Shown here: piece after piece, positions 12,540-23,142 of the stretch
How the letters are laid out: each line of letters begins with the position of its first letter
Position numbering within the stretch: position 1 is the stretch's first letter
Assembly: GCA_928212115.1 (NCBI GenBank)
Contig: CAKMRJ010003334.1
Location: 38,348,456 to 38,412,455 of the forward strand
DNA length: 64,000 bases
Source of the DNA: Lactuca virosa
Taxonomy: Eukaryota > Streptophyta > Magnoliopsida > Asterales > Asteraceae
Direction: 5' to 3'
Position numbers and translations under genes: made by a program
The notes under the pieces: model-generated
Seen by the model: the letters and a program-made list of their open reading frames with translations, nothing else
What the model was told of the DNA's origin: nothing
Database searches by the model: none

Positions 12540-14330
12540 AAGCCTAATTGAAGTAAAGGATGATCAAAGCGATCAATAGAAGCATCGCATTCGTTGTTAA
12601 AGAAGTTGGGTTAGGTTGTGTTCTGACCCAGAGGGATGAAGTGATAGCGTATGCATTGAGGCAACTGAAGGAGCATGAAAAAGAACTACCCCACTCATGA
12701 TCTGGAGTTGGCAGCGGTAGTATTCGCCTTAAAGGTATGGAGAAGGAAGTGAACATGAGGCAACGGCGCTGGCTAGAGTTACTCAAGGACTACGACTGTG
12801 AGATACTTTACCACCCTGGAAAAGCAAATGTTGTTGCTAATGCTCTCAGTCGGAAGGTAAATCTTGAAAAGAAAAGGCCAAGAGCGTTGAGAATTGAAGT
12901 TGTCTCGACAATTGTGAAAGCTCAAGAGGAAGCTTTAGAGAGAAATGACCGAAAAGAGGAACGTTTGGGATAAAACGTTGGTGTTTGATACAAACGGTCA
13001 AAGACTGAAGGTATTCAAAGGTAGGATTTGGGTACCTAGGATGGGATGAGTAAGAGATCTTCTGATGAAAGAAGCTCACAAAACCATGTACTCGATTCAT
13101 CCCGGCAGTGCGAAAATGTATAGGGATCTAAAACCCTATTACTGGTGGCCGATGGTGAAGCTCGATGTTGCTAAGTATGTGGCTGAGTGTGTAACTTGTG
13201 CTAGGGTTAAGGCACAACATCAGAAACCATATGGGAGTTTAAATCCTTTACCTGTACCCATGGGTAAATGGGAAGGTATCACTATGGATTTTGTGACTAA
13301 ACTGCCCAGAACAAGGAACGGTCACGACATGATTTGGGTGGTCGTTGATCGCTTCACTAAGAGTGCGCATTTCATAGCAGCCAACGAGAAATGATCTATG
13401 GATAAACTTACGAATTCTTATGTGAAGGAAATTGTGAGGCTTCACGGTGTTTCGTTAACGATTGTATCCGATCGTGACAGCCGTTTTACCTCAAGGTTTT
13501 GGAGGAGTCTACAAGAGGAATTGGGTACCAAGTTGTGTTGGAATACGGCTTACCATCCGCAAACTGATGGTTAGAGCGAATAAACGATTCAAACGTTGAA
13601 GGATATGCTGAGAACCTGTACCCTGGAATTCCAAGGTAACTGGGGTAAACACTTACCTCTAGTAGAATTTTCCTATAATGATAGTTTCCACTCAAGCATC
13701 AAGATGGCACCTTATCACGCTTTGTATGGGGAAAAGTGTTGAATGTCGTCATGGTGACTGGAAGCTGGGGAAAAGCAGCTTATGGAACTTGAAATAGTCC
13801 ATCAGACTGCTGGAAAGTTGAAAGTGATTAGGGAAAGGAGGTTAGCTGCTCAAAAGAGCTATGCTGACAAAAAAAGACAACCGATATCATTCGAAGTTGG
13901 AGATTCGGTTTTACTTAAAGTCTCGCCGTGGAAGGGACTTATAAGATTTGGTAAGAAGGAAAAATTGAGTCCAAGGTTTATTGGACCATTTAAAGTTCTT
14001 CAGAGAAATCGGGAATCAAGCTTACAAGCTAGAATTACCGGAAGAACTGGAGGGTATTCATAACACCTTTCGTGTGTGTTATTTAAGAAAATTTACGGGA
14101 GATGTGCCCGACATAATTCCCATTTCTAAATTAAGGTTGGATGAAAACAAGAGGTTGATTAAAAACCTGAGGCAATCGTTTGACCGTAAGACTAGGAAGT
14201 TGTGATATAAAATGGTCGATTTAGTGCTTGTGCGTTGGAAACATACGAATGGGCCAAATCTCACCTGGGAAACGGAGAGTGACATGAGGAGTCGCTACCC
14301 GTATTTGTTTGCTGATGTGTGATTCCGGGG
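12540..14330 (+). pseudogene. Gypsy C polyprotein remnant: RNase H, integrase, chromodomain region
   Basis: Pieces in order: a broken RNase H segment near 12600-12970 (VLTQRDEVIAYA; then NMRQRRWLELL and YHPGKANVVANALSRK); integrase at 13065-13394, with the zinc-binding stretch KYVAECVTCARVK and ITMDFVTKLPR with its first catalytic aspartate; more integrase to about 13780 in broken frames; and the C-terminal part at 13782-14330 (RFIGPFKVL, then VRWKHTNGPNLTWETES of a chromodomain-like end). Several stops and frameshifts split it. No gag, protease or RT core was found in 11493-12540, so this copy cannot move itself. Its closest relative in the window is gypsy A. Confidence 0.8.
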
Positions 14331-15793
14331 ACGGAATCATTATACGGGGGAGAGAGTTGTAACGCCCGTGTTTCTAGGCTAGGCATTAATATTGACATAA
14401 TGGTCTAGGTTAACCTTTGTAACTCATTTAGAAGAAATGAAAAGGAATTATGTGAATTTTATGTGAATTATGTGTTTTATTCTTAATTATTACGGTTTAA
14501 ATAATTAAGAATAAAAATGAGCATCAAAATTAAATATTAGATAAAGCCGATATCTATTAAGAAACTTGTAGTGGGCGTGACAAGGATTACAGATATACAA
14601 AGAATGCCGAAATCCGAGTTATAACGAAGAAGTTATGACATGTCGAAGTTTCGCGACAAAACCAGCATGTGGCCGAATGTCGTAAAAAGTGAGTTTTTGA
14701 TAAACTACTTTTTAGCCTTAGTGATCTAAACGAAACTTGTAGTGTTCGTTAAACCGAGAATAGGTATAAAAAGAACGCCCAAATCTGACTTCGTATGAGG
14801 AAGTTATGATTTTTCGAAGTTTCAGCTTAGCAGTAGACAGCTAAAAACTCGAATTTTAGATCGAGAGATTTTTAGCCGACACGACCTAAACGAGAATCGA
14901 AGGTCTCGTCATTTATAGCACAACGGTAAAAAGTCTGACGAAAACGGACGTCGGATGAAAAAGTTATGATTTTTTAACGGATTTCCTGTCTCGGTCTGTT
15001 AAAAATAATAATATAAAAATTAAAGTCAAAATTAGCCGACGAAGTCTAAACAAAAGTTGTAGAGCGTAATTTTACCTACGCGTGCATATAAAGAACGTCA
15101 AAAACGGAGCTCGTATGCGAAAGTTATGGATTTTAGAAGATTATGGCACAAATTCCGAGAATCTCGCATGGATAAGGCCGACGTCGATGAGTCACCCTCG
15201 CCTGGATCCGAGACGTGCAGCCCTCTGATTGGACCGAACTTCGGTCAGGTCACCTTCCGACGCGTCTTTTGGCGTCCGAGGCGACGTCTAAGACGTCTCC
15301 TAAGACGCCTTGTCGTGTCCTTCGCATTTGGCTGCCACCGAGCTGCTTGCTGCTGACTCTTCTTGGCCGACCCTCGCAGCCCTTCCCTATAAATAGAAGG
15401 CTGCGAGCCTTCCCGGGTAATGTTGGGGATTTTGCCCTTTTTCACCCCTAAACTCATATTTTAGCCATTTTGACCTCCCCCGATGCCCCGAGATCATTTC
15501 CAACGCCCGGAACACGTCCCGGAGTGCCCGAAGGCCCGAAAAATTTATCTTTTCGGTTTTGAAGCCCGACCTTTCGCAGAGCCCGGTTTCTCAATAAAAC
15601 TCCCGGTTTTATTAGAAAAGATCGTTTTAGGCAACGAAGTGTTGCCCGGTTATCGTTAAATCAAGTGAGTGTATAGTCACTTTCACCTTACACATAGATA
15701 TGAAGTATTTACCTTAAAATACGTGCTATGTGTAAATATATTAATTGTTTATTTGAGGTGACTGTTGAATTGATGTTTTATACAAGTTTTAAA

Positions 15794-15836
<43 letters not shown>

Positions 15837-16404
15837 CTACAAATATGTTGGGTAAAACATGGGTAGATGAATTAGATGATGTGTGATGAAATAAAAGTGA
15901 TGAGAGGTATCGATGTTTAAGATGATCTAGTCATCTAGCAGAGTATAGACAACGGCCACAGACTATTTTAGATAGTCCAGTGGAACGTTAGTAGACTTGT
16001 AATCGGTACGTATGTTTGAACTATATGTTCATAAAGTGTTCTTGAACTATATGTTCATTAGGTATTTTTGAACTATGTGTTCATCCATTAGTTCTTCCTT
16101 TTGACACTATTATGTGTCGGGGTACGGGAGCGTACGGGAGTACTTTATCAGTATTTTCCCTATACTTACATTTTGGAAGAACTTTGGAGTCTTTGTTCTT
16201 TTATGAAGTGATCGGACCAGCTTCATGAGTTAGTGATATAGATCATGAGTTAAATAGTGGGTGTGTGATGAAAAGTGAGTTGGATAGATGAGATGATCAG
16301 TGATATAGATCATGAGTTGAAAGTGAGTGGTGAAATATGGGAAAAGCTTTTACCCAGATGTTGGTGTGAGTGGTGAGATATGAGAAAAATCCTTACCCAA
16401 CGTT

Positions 16405-16652
16405 GACCCCCGTCATTCAGCAGAGTAGGGATGACAACCATGGACTGTTCTAGACGGTCTGCGGAATACTAGCAGGCTCGCAACCTGTAGGTGTTAATGG
16501 ACTTGAGTGTTCATTCGCTGTACTCTAAGACCCCCGTCATTCAGCAGAGTATGGATGACAACCATGGACTGTTTTGACGGTCTGTGGAACACTAGCAGGC
16601 TCGTAACCTGTAGGTGTTAATGGACTTAAATGTTCATTCGCTGTACTCTATT
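16405..16652 (+). repeat. Two 124-bp tandem units inside the gypsy C LTR
   Basis: GACCCCCGTCATTCAGCAGA begins at 16405 and again at 16529. Each unit contains 'catggactgtt', 'ctagcaggctcg' and 'tgttcattcgctgtactcta'. Confidence 0.85.
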
Positions 16653-16718
16653 CCCCTCATGAGTGCTTTTAGGGCAAGTAAGGCTGGGGAAAACCCCTTA
16701 ATTATGTTCATCAGCTGT

Positions 16719-16900
16719 ATGGAAAACCCATTATTGACATGTATTGCGGGGGGGGGGGGGGGGGGGAACTTCCGTGGGAAATACCGTCGATGAATAAGAG
16801 CTATGGACGTAGTATATGGAAAACCCATTGACATGTATTGCGGGGGAAAACTCCCGTGGGAAATACCGTCGATGAATAAGAGCTATGGACTAGTACATGG
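16719..16900 (+). repeat. Two 97-bp tandem units with an expanded poly-G tract
   Basis: ATGGAAAACCCATT begins at 16719 and at 16816, and both units end in 'gatgaataagagctatggac'. The first carries a run of about 19 G at 16748-16766, where the second has five. The G run may be unreliable in an assembly. Confidence 0.8.
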
Positions 16901-17595
16901 TGACGATGTGACTTCGTGCCTATTTGACATAAATTGCTGAAGGAAAGCAATGTTGTCATCTTGTTGGTTGTTTTATGTTAGGATGTATTGTTTGACATAA
17001 CTTGTTGAGGGAAAGCAATGTTGTCATCCCGGTGTTTCTTTTATTTGACATAATTTGCTGAGGAACCCCCAAAGCAATGGTGTCATCTCTTGTGAAAATC
17101 CTTAGGCTAGGTCCCTTGTGATAGTCGTTTTAGGGACGTAAAGTGAGGATAATGGGAATGGGTAATTAGGGTTATTTTTGGTTGATGAAATTAATAAATT
17201 TATTATTGACTGAGAACTTAATAAGTTTATTATTTATTGTGGGTTGAAAACCCTATATGCTCACCAGGCTCCCAAGCCTGACCCACTCAGTTTATTTGTA
17301 TCACAGGTATCGATACGAAGTTGCTTTACACTGAGAGATTAAAAGAGAAGTAGATCACTAGTGTAAATGAATGTAAGTTTTGTTTATGCTTATGTTTTTG
17401 TATTGACAATGACATCCCAATGGTTTAAGTGAATAAAATACATTTCTTCGGAAATGATTTGATAACATATTTATTATGTTTTTCTGGGAATAAATTCCGC
17501 AACACTTTCAATCAAATGATTACTCTGAAATTATTTTAAAAAACATAAACGAAATCGGTCTTTTCTGGCCGTGAAATTGGGGATGTCATACACGG

Positions 17596-19052
17596 AAAAG
17601 CACATAGCACATATAACACATAACATACAATTTTTCCTATATATTGAACTCACCTTGAAATAACCAGGGGTTAAAATAGTAATTTGTGCAGCACTTCGTT
17701 ATAATAGATAGCTTTCTTCGCTGAAAACCGAGAGCTTTCTAGAAAACCGGGCCTTGCGAGGGTTGAGCTTCAAACCGAAAAGATAAATTTCTCAGGCTCT
17801 TCGGGCACTTTGGAACGTATTTCGGGTGTTGGAAATGATCCCGGGGCTTCGGGGGAAGTCGAAATGATAAAAATATTGTTTAAGGGGTGAAAAGTGGCAA
17901 TTTTCCAAAATTACTCGGGAGATCTCGCAACCCTTCTATTTATAGGGGCAAGGCTCGGATCTTCGGCCGAAGGGAGAAGGCACGCGACAGTAGCAACGAA
18001 GGCCAGGTGGCGCGCATGCGAGAGGGTCAGGTGGCTCGGTTCGCAGGCGGACACGAGTCGGACACGCGTCGGTCTCGGACTGGACCTGCGCTTCGGATGC
18101 GAGGGTTGCGACACGTGATGGAAAGCTGGATTCGGACGCGCCACGAGTCGGACACGGGGCAGCTTCTCGGGCGAGGTGACGTGGCCAATTCCGAGCCATA
18201 CATGCGAAATTCCTCGGATTTTATGCCCAAATCTTCTAAAATCCATAACTTTCGCATACGGGCTCCGTTTTTTACGTCTTTATATGCACGCGTAGACGAG
18301 AATATACTCTACAACTTTCATTTAGACTTTGTCGGCTAATTTTGACTTTATTTTTAATGTTATTATTTTTAATAGATCAGGGACAGGAAAATCCGTTAAA
18401 AATTCATAACTTCTTCATCCGACGTCCATTTTCATCAGTCTTTTTACCGTTGTACTACTATTGACAAGACCTTTGATTCTCGTTTAGGTTGCGTTGGCTA
18501 AAAATCACTCGATCTTTATTTCAAGTTTTTAGCTGTCTACTGCTATTCTGAAACTTAGAAAAATCAAAAATCATAAGTTCCTCATACGAAGTCAGATTTG
18601 GACGTTCTTTTTATGAAAATTCTCGGTTTAACAAATACTACGACTTTCATTTAGATCACCAAGGCTAAAAAAGTAGTTTATCGAAAACTCACTTTTTACG
18701 TCATTCGGTGCCTTGTCGATTTTGTCGCGGATCTTCGATTGGTCATAACTTCTTCGTTATAACTCGGATTTCGATGAGGTTTTCGTCCAAATGTTTCTAA
18801 CGAGATTCTTTACAACTTTCAATAATATAATTTTACTTATTTCAAATTTTATATTTTCGTTAAATTTGACTATGTGACTTTTGATTGGAATCTCATAAGA
18901 CTTCCAATATTTTCCGAGCGATTCTAAACATAGTTTTACTTCATTTCTAGTAAAAACTATCTGTTAGAACTCAACGCTCAAATTACATAATATTTCATTA
19001 TATTATTCACTTTTAAAATTACATAACACGATAACTGAACGTGTATGTTACA
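17596..19052 (-). mobile_element. Right part of an older gypsy-type LTR (minus orientation)
   Basis: Inverted relative of the gypsy C LTR. The complement shows the same promoter block (CTATAAATAG near 17935-17946, plus text about 'ggcaacgaagtgctg'-like sequence) and the same run of 'cgaagttatgac' phrases as 7000-8090. It ends ...GTATGTTACA at 19052, which on the minus strand is TGTAACATAC, followed by GTTGC. Internal short frames (for example 17887-18339) are LTR sequence, not genes. Confidence 0.7.
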
Positions 19053-19904
19053 GTTGCCGCAAAGCTAATCTGTTTTGTAAGTTGAATTTTGACGATTGTA
19101 TTGATAAAAGTTAGATATCATTGAATTTGTTGGTAGATAAATATACAAAGTCGATATAACTAACTAAATTCAATATATACCGTCAAAGGAAAATGTATTA
19201 TAAATGACAAAATTCATACTTTGGAAATATACATAAAAATATGCATGAAAACGTAAAGAAACTGAAAATTATACTAACATGTACATAAAAATAAGTATGT
19301 AAGTTTTTTTTAAGTTAACGAATGGATGTTCAAATAATCAAAAACATATTATACGTAACCTAACTCATACGAAGGAAATGTCCATAAAAGTAAGCACGAA
19401 AACGTAAAAAAAATTACGTCAAAACGTAGACAACTCGAATTTATACCGATACGTACATAAAAACAAATAAGTTTTAAAAAATTTTAACAAACGGAAATTC
19501 TAAATTTACGTTGAAATATTGACCTCCTTGAATTTATAAAAGTAAGCACGTAAAAAGTTGTTTTTTTATGTTAACGAACAAAATTATTAAGAAAAATCAG
19601 ATTATATATATTCGGGGATAAACAAGAAACTTTTTAAAATAATGAGTGTAAAAATGATATTTTACAAAGTTCAAAGTCAAGATGGTCAAAATGACATTTT
19701 AAAAAGTTGAATGGTGCAAAATAACATTTTACAAAGTATTTTAAAAATAGAGGGTCAAAATGAAATTTTAAAAAGTATATGGTGGAAAGTATCATTAATT
19801 AAAGTAGATTTTAGAAATTAAAAGATGAAAAATATCATTCTTTAAGGTTGTAACTATCGATGGAAACATTCGCAGACATTGCAAATTAATATAGATATAA
19901 TTAA
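19053..19904. other. AT-rich decayed DNA, likely Helitron interior
   Basis: Continues the sequence interrupted at 6153. Many near-repeats of 'acataaaaataagtatg' and 'aaaatgacattttaaaaagt' type. No coding frame. The last nine bases (19896-19904, TATAATTAA) are the left TSD copy of the foldback element. Confidence 0.4.
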
Positions 19905-20514
19905 AACAAAACTGCAAAAATGTTTTCGGTTTTGGTCTAAAACCCTAATTTTTTTTGGATTGATGATCCTTTTAACCATGTTTTCTTGTGATGTTTGTTC
20001 TTTGTAAACTGAAAAGATTAAAATATATATTTTCTTATGTTTTTTGCTATTTAATTTAAATGAAAAAAGAAAATAAATAATTAATTTGGGTCTTTCTCTC
20101 TCTCTCTCACACACACACACTGGGTAGCATTACACATACATGAACATCATTTTTGCTTTTTCTTTCTTCCTTCTTAAACTCACGCGGGATAAGGTCACTG
20201 TAGCACATGAAACTTTTTCGATTTGGCTAATTTGGTCATTAAAGTTTTTTTTTGGTACATTAGACCATTAAACTCCATTTTTACCTTTTAATTACACCAT
20301 TATCTAAAAAATTAGAAGGTTTACCGGTTACAATGCTTATGTGGCATGATGATGTGTTCATTAAGCTTACGTGGGATACTGATGTGTCGAGGAAGTCGAG
20401 TTGTCGAACAAGCCTTATTAATTGAAACCCTCAATCGGCCCTTCATTTAATTGTTTCTTACCCTTTTATGAAAAGTCAAATCCTTTCCACCGAGTATTTC
20501 CGTCCTCAAGAACA

Positions 20515-21226
20515 ATGTCTTCGAGCTCATCCACTTCAAGGAATCAGCTACAAGTGACTCGTGTTCAAGGGGTAAAGCAATGTGATTGTGGTGTTCCAGC
20601 TAAAGAACGAGCGTGTTGGAAGATAACAAACCCTGGGAGGCGTTTCTGGAATTGTCAAAACAGTTTGGTAGGTCCCGATAATCCTGATCTTGATAACTTA
20701 GTAGTTTAGGGTTTGTTGTGGTGATCGTGTAAAGACGATCATGGTCGATTTGTATTTTGTAAAAAAAAAACCCTAATTTTATTTTCTTCTTGACGATTAT
20801 TTGTGATTATGAATCAAACCCATTTCGTTAGTACATTAAAGGTAGCTGCTTTTCTTAATGTTTAATTACTATCCAAATCAAAGCATTTTCATTTATTGAT
20901 GCATTGACTTTTTACAGACTGGGTTGAAGAAATGTAGCTTCTTTGAATGGAAAGACGAAGAACAGGAAGAAGGGTACTACAAGAACCTTCTATATTCTCT
21001 GAAGCAGAAAGTGGATGCTAAAGAGGATCTATCTGAGATGAACAATTTGAGGAGAATGATTGCTGAAGTGGAGTTCCTATTGTCACAGGAGTAGTATAAG
21101 GTGGCAAAGAGTGAGAAAGAAGTTTATGATGCAAGGAAGGCAATAGGCAGGTACATGATGATAGTTGGCTTGTTGTTTGCTTGCTTGGTCTTTTGTGTTT
21201 TGAAGTTACGGGGTAATTGTACTTAG
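20515..21226 (+). pseudogene. GRF-type zinc-finger, C-terminally membrane-anchored protein (second gene of the MULE)
   Basis: Exon 1 is 20515-20667 (start MSSSSSTSRN), with the GRF zinc-finger core CDCGVPAKERACWKITNP followed by GRRFWNC, ending at a GT donor (20668). Exon 2 is 20918-21226 after a TTTTTACAG acceptor, in phase 0: KKCSFFEW, an acidic helical stretch, then a hydrophobic segment (MMIVGLLFACLVFCVLKL) near the C terminus. The total is about 150 codons, usual for small plant GRF proteins. One in-frame TAG at 21092-21094 interrupts it. It lies just inside the left TIR, convergent with the transposase. GRF zinc fingers are thought to bind nucleic acid; the role in the element is unknown. 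An alternative is a host gene captured by the MULE. Confidence 0.75.
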
Positions 21227-21621
21227 TTAGGGTGGTTGTTGTAAGCTTTTGTATTTTTTGTAAAGGCAGACTAGAAAGTCAGTAGTGATGGTCATTTTGT
21301 ATGTTTTGAAGCTGGTTTTAGTTACAAGTTGGGGGTATCAACCTTGATGTGTTGATGTTGTAAGCTGGTAAGTCCCTAATGAAAGGGCATATGATAACTA
21401 ATGTAAAAAATATTGAAAGTCCCAATTGTAGGGCATTTTGTATAATCAGATGTTGATGTTATTGAAAATGTTGATGTTATGCATGGCCTGTATTCCCAAC
21501 AATTATATTTAATTAAATTGGTTGTTTTGCATGTTATTATATTGGGAACAAATTAGAAAGTGGTCCATGTGGAAGTACACAATATGTATGGGGACCAGTT
21601 GTAGTTAATAGTCAGTGCGTG

Positions 21622-22404
21622 TTTACTTAAAAAGGCAATATCTGGGACCATATAACATATTCACATGCATGCACATTATTCCAAAATTTTCCATGCAGAA
21701 ATTGATGGGTTTTAGGTACAACAAATAAACTAGAAACAATTCCTAAGTTCACATGCAACCTACTTTGGATCTATGTTTTAACTATTGAACATACAACTTT
21801 GAATTGCAAAACAAGAACCCTAGAGGAGAGAGGCTAATTTCGAAATTAACAAACTAGGGTTTAGGGTTTACATACCTTTCAATTGTTATAGCAAACAATT
21901 GATAATCCTCTTGATCTTGATCTTGATCTTCTTGGAAGCTTAGCACCACAAATGTAATGCCTCTAATGGAATCACACCCAAGAACTAGCAAGAAGGAAAC
22001 TTGGAGGAGAGAGGATGGAGAGAGTATGCAATTTCGGCCTTAGGGTTTCTTCCAAAGAAATCAGTGACCAAAACATGAACCAGGAGGCTCCTTATATAGC
22101 TGAGGGATCTAGGGTTTAAGGGAAACCCTAGTTATCCTTTGCTTAGGGCCTAAGCAAACCCAAGGGCCTTATCCAAGCCCCTATGGACGAAATTATTAGG
22201 GTTTCCCCTAAAGATTTCGTCCACCCTCTTCCAAGGGGGTTCTAGAGCCTTCCACTCAACTATTAGATAATTGCAAACTAGTCCCTGCACCTTATAATTA
22301 ATTCTTTTAACCCCAAAATCAATTCTGATTAATTTCTGGCTAACAATTAATTAAACATAATGATTTCTAATTAATATATTAATCCATTAACATATTAATA
22401 AATC

Positions 22405-22444
<40 letters not shown>

Positions 22445-23010
22445 TTATTAATCTTATAAATTAATATCTCTCCTTTCATAATTTCCTTGTCCAGTTGCTA
22501 GGTTGAGGGCAACCCAAAAGGACTGTGCTGCTATCAATTCAAGTACATACCAATTATAGTTATGGGCTTAGACACCTAATCCAACAGAAATATCCAAAGC
22601 AATATGTCATGACTTTACTTAAAAAGGCAACATACTTTCATAAGTGAGTAAAATATCATTTCATGTCAACAGTTTACTTAAAAAGGCAACATACATTCAT
22701 TAGTGACCAAAATACCCTTTTCTGTCATGAGTGAACTTAAAAAGGCACCATGCATACATTAATGACCAAAATACCCTTTTATGTCACGAGTGTAATTAAA
22801 AAGGCACCATGCATACATAAATTACCAAAATACCCTTTTATGTCATGAGTGAACTTAAAAAGGAACCATCCATACATAAATGATCATAATACCCTTTTAT
22901 GGCATGAGTGTACTTAAAAAGGCACCATGCATATATAAATCCAAAATACCCTTTTATGTCATGAGTGAACTTAAAAAGGCACCACACATACATAAATGAC
23001 CACATCATAT
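21622..23010 (+). repeat. 59-bp minisatellite in the MULE, split by a solo LTR
   Basis: Units beginning ACTTAAAAAGGCA recur at 22617, 22676, 22735, 22794, 22853, 22912 and 22969, a 59-bp period over seven copies. Each contains 'accaaaatacccttttatgtc'-like text. At least one more unit lies left of the inserted LTR (near 21632), so the array existed before the LTR arrived. Confidence 0.9.
21703..22586 (-). mobile_element. Copia solo LTR (884 bp) inserted in the MULE
   Basis: On the minus strand it reads TGTTGGATTAGG...CCCATCA, the same family as the LTR at 8628-9474. A perfect 5-bp duplication GAAAT flanks it (21698-21702, 22587-22591). The absence of internal sequence implies LTR-LTR recombination. 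An AT microsatellite lies near 22405-22440. Confidence 0.92.
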
Positions 23011-23020
23011 GTATTTAAAT

Positions 23021-23130
23021 ACACATACTTTAAATCCAAACAAATTACCATCATCCTAATACACATACTCTAAATCCAAACAAATTACCATCATCCTAAC
23101 ACGCATACTTTAAATCCAAATAACACAAAG
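23021..23130 (+). repeat. Three tandem units of about 40 bp
   Basis: CATACTTTAAATCCAAA-type units follow each other with period 38-41 bases, just downstream of the transposase gene end and between the two convergent genes. Confidence 0.75.
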
Positions 23131-23142
23131 GAAAAATCAACA

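Larger units (their letters stand above)
6799..17590 (+). mobile_element. Ty3/gypsy chromovirus C (degenerate, Tekay/Del-like), 10.8 kb with nested copia
   Basis: Bounded by a perfect 5-bp TSD CACGG (6794-6798 and 17591-17595). LTRs are 6799-11477 (containing a copia) and 14358-17590. A primer binding site TGGTATCAGAGCA (initiator Met tRNA type) follows the 5' LTR at 11480-11492, and a purine tract (cggggggagagagt) precedes the 3' LTR. The interior is short and decayed: only RNase H, integrase and chromodomain-region remnants are recognisable. The 3' LTR ends in TA instead of CA, one substitution. The lineage is judged from long LTRs starting TGTAACGCCC and from proteins close to gypsy A. Confidence 0.88.
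14358..17590 (+). repeat. 3' LTR of gypsy C, 3.2 kb
   Basis: Begins TGTAACGCCC after a purine tract and ends ...GGGGATGTCATA against the CACGG duplication. It contains a TATA-like CTATAAATAG near 15389-15398, an AT microsatellite (about 15796-15832), and three sets of internal tandem repeats between 16405 and 17090 that the 5' LTR has lost. Confidence 0.88.

Noticed and set aside
17887..18339. 150-codon plus-strand frame and overlapping minus-strand frames
   Set aside because: They fall in the GC-rich promoter part of an inverted gypsy LTR; open on several frames because of composition.
22617..23010. Regularly spaced repeats resembling a CRISPR array
   Set aside because: Units are contiguous 59-bp tandem copies with no unique spacers, within a plant transposon.
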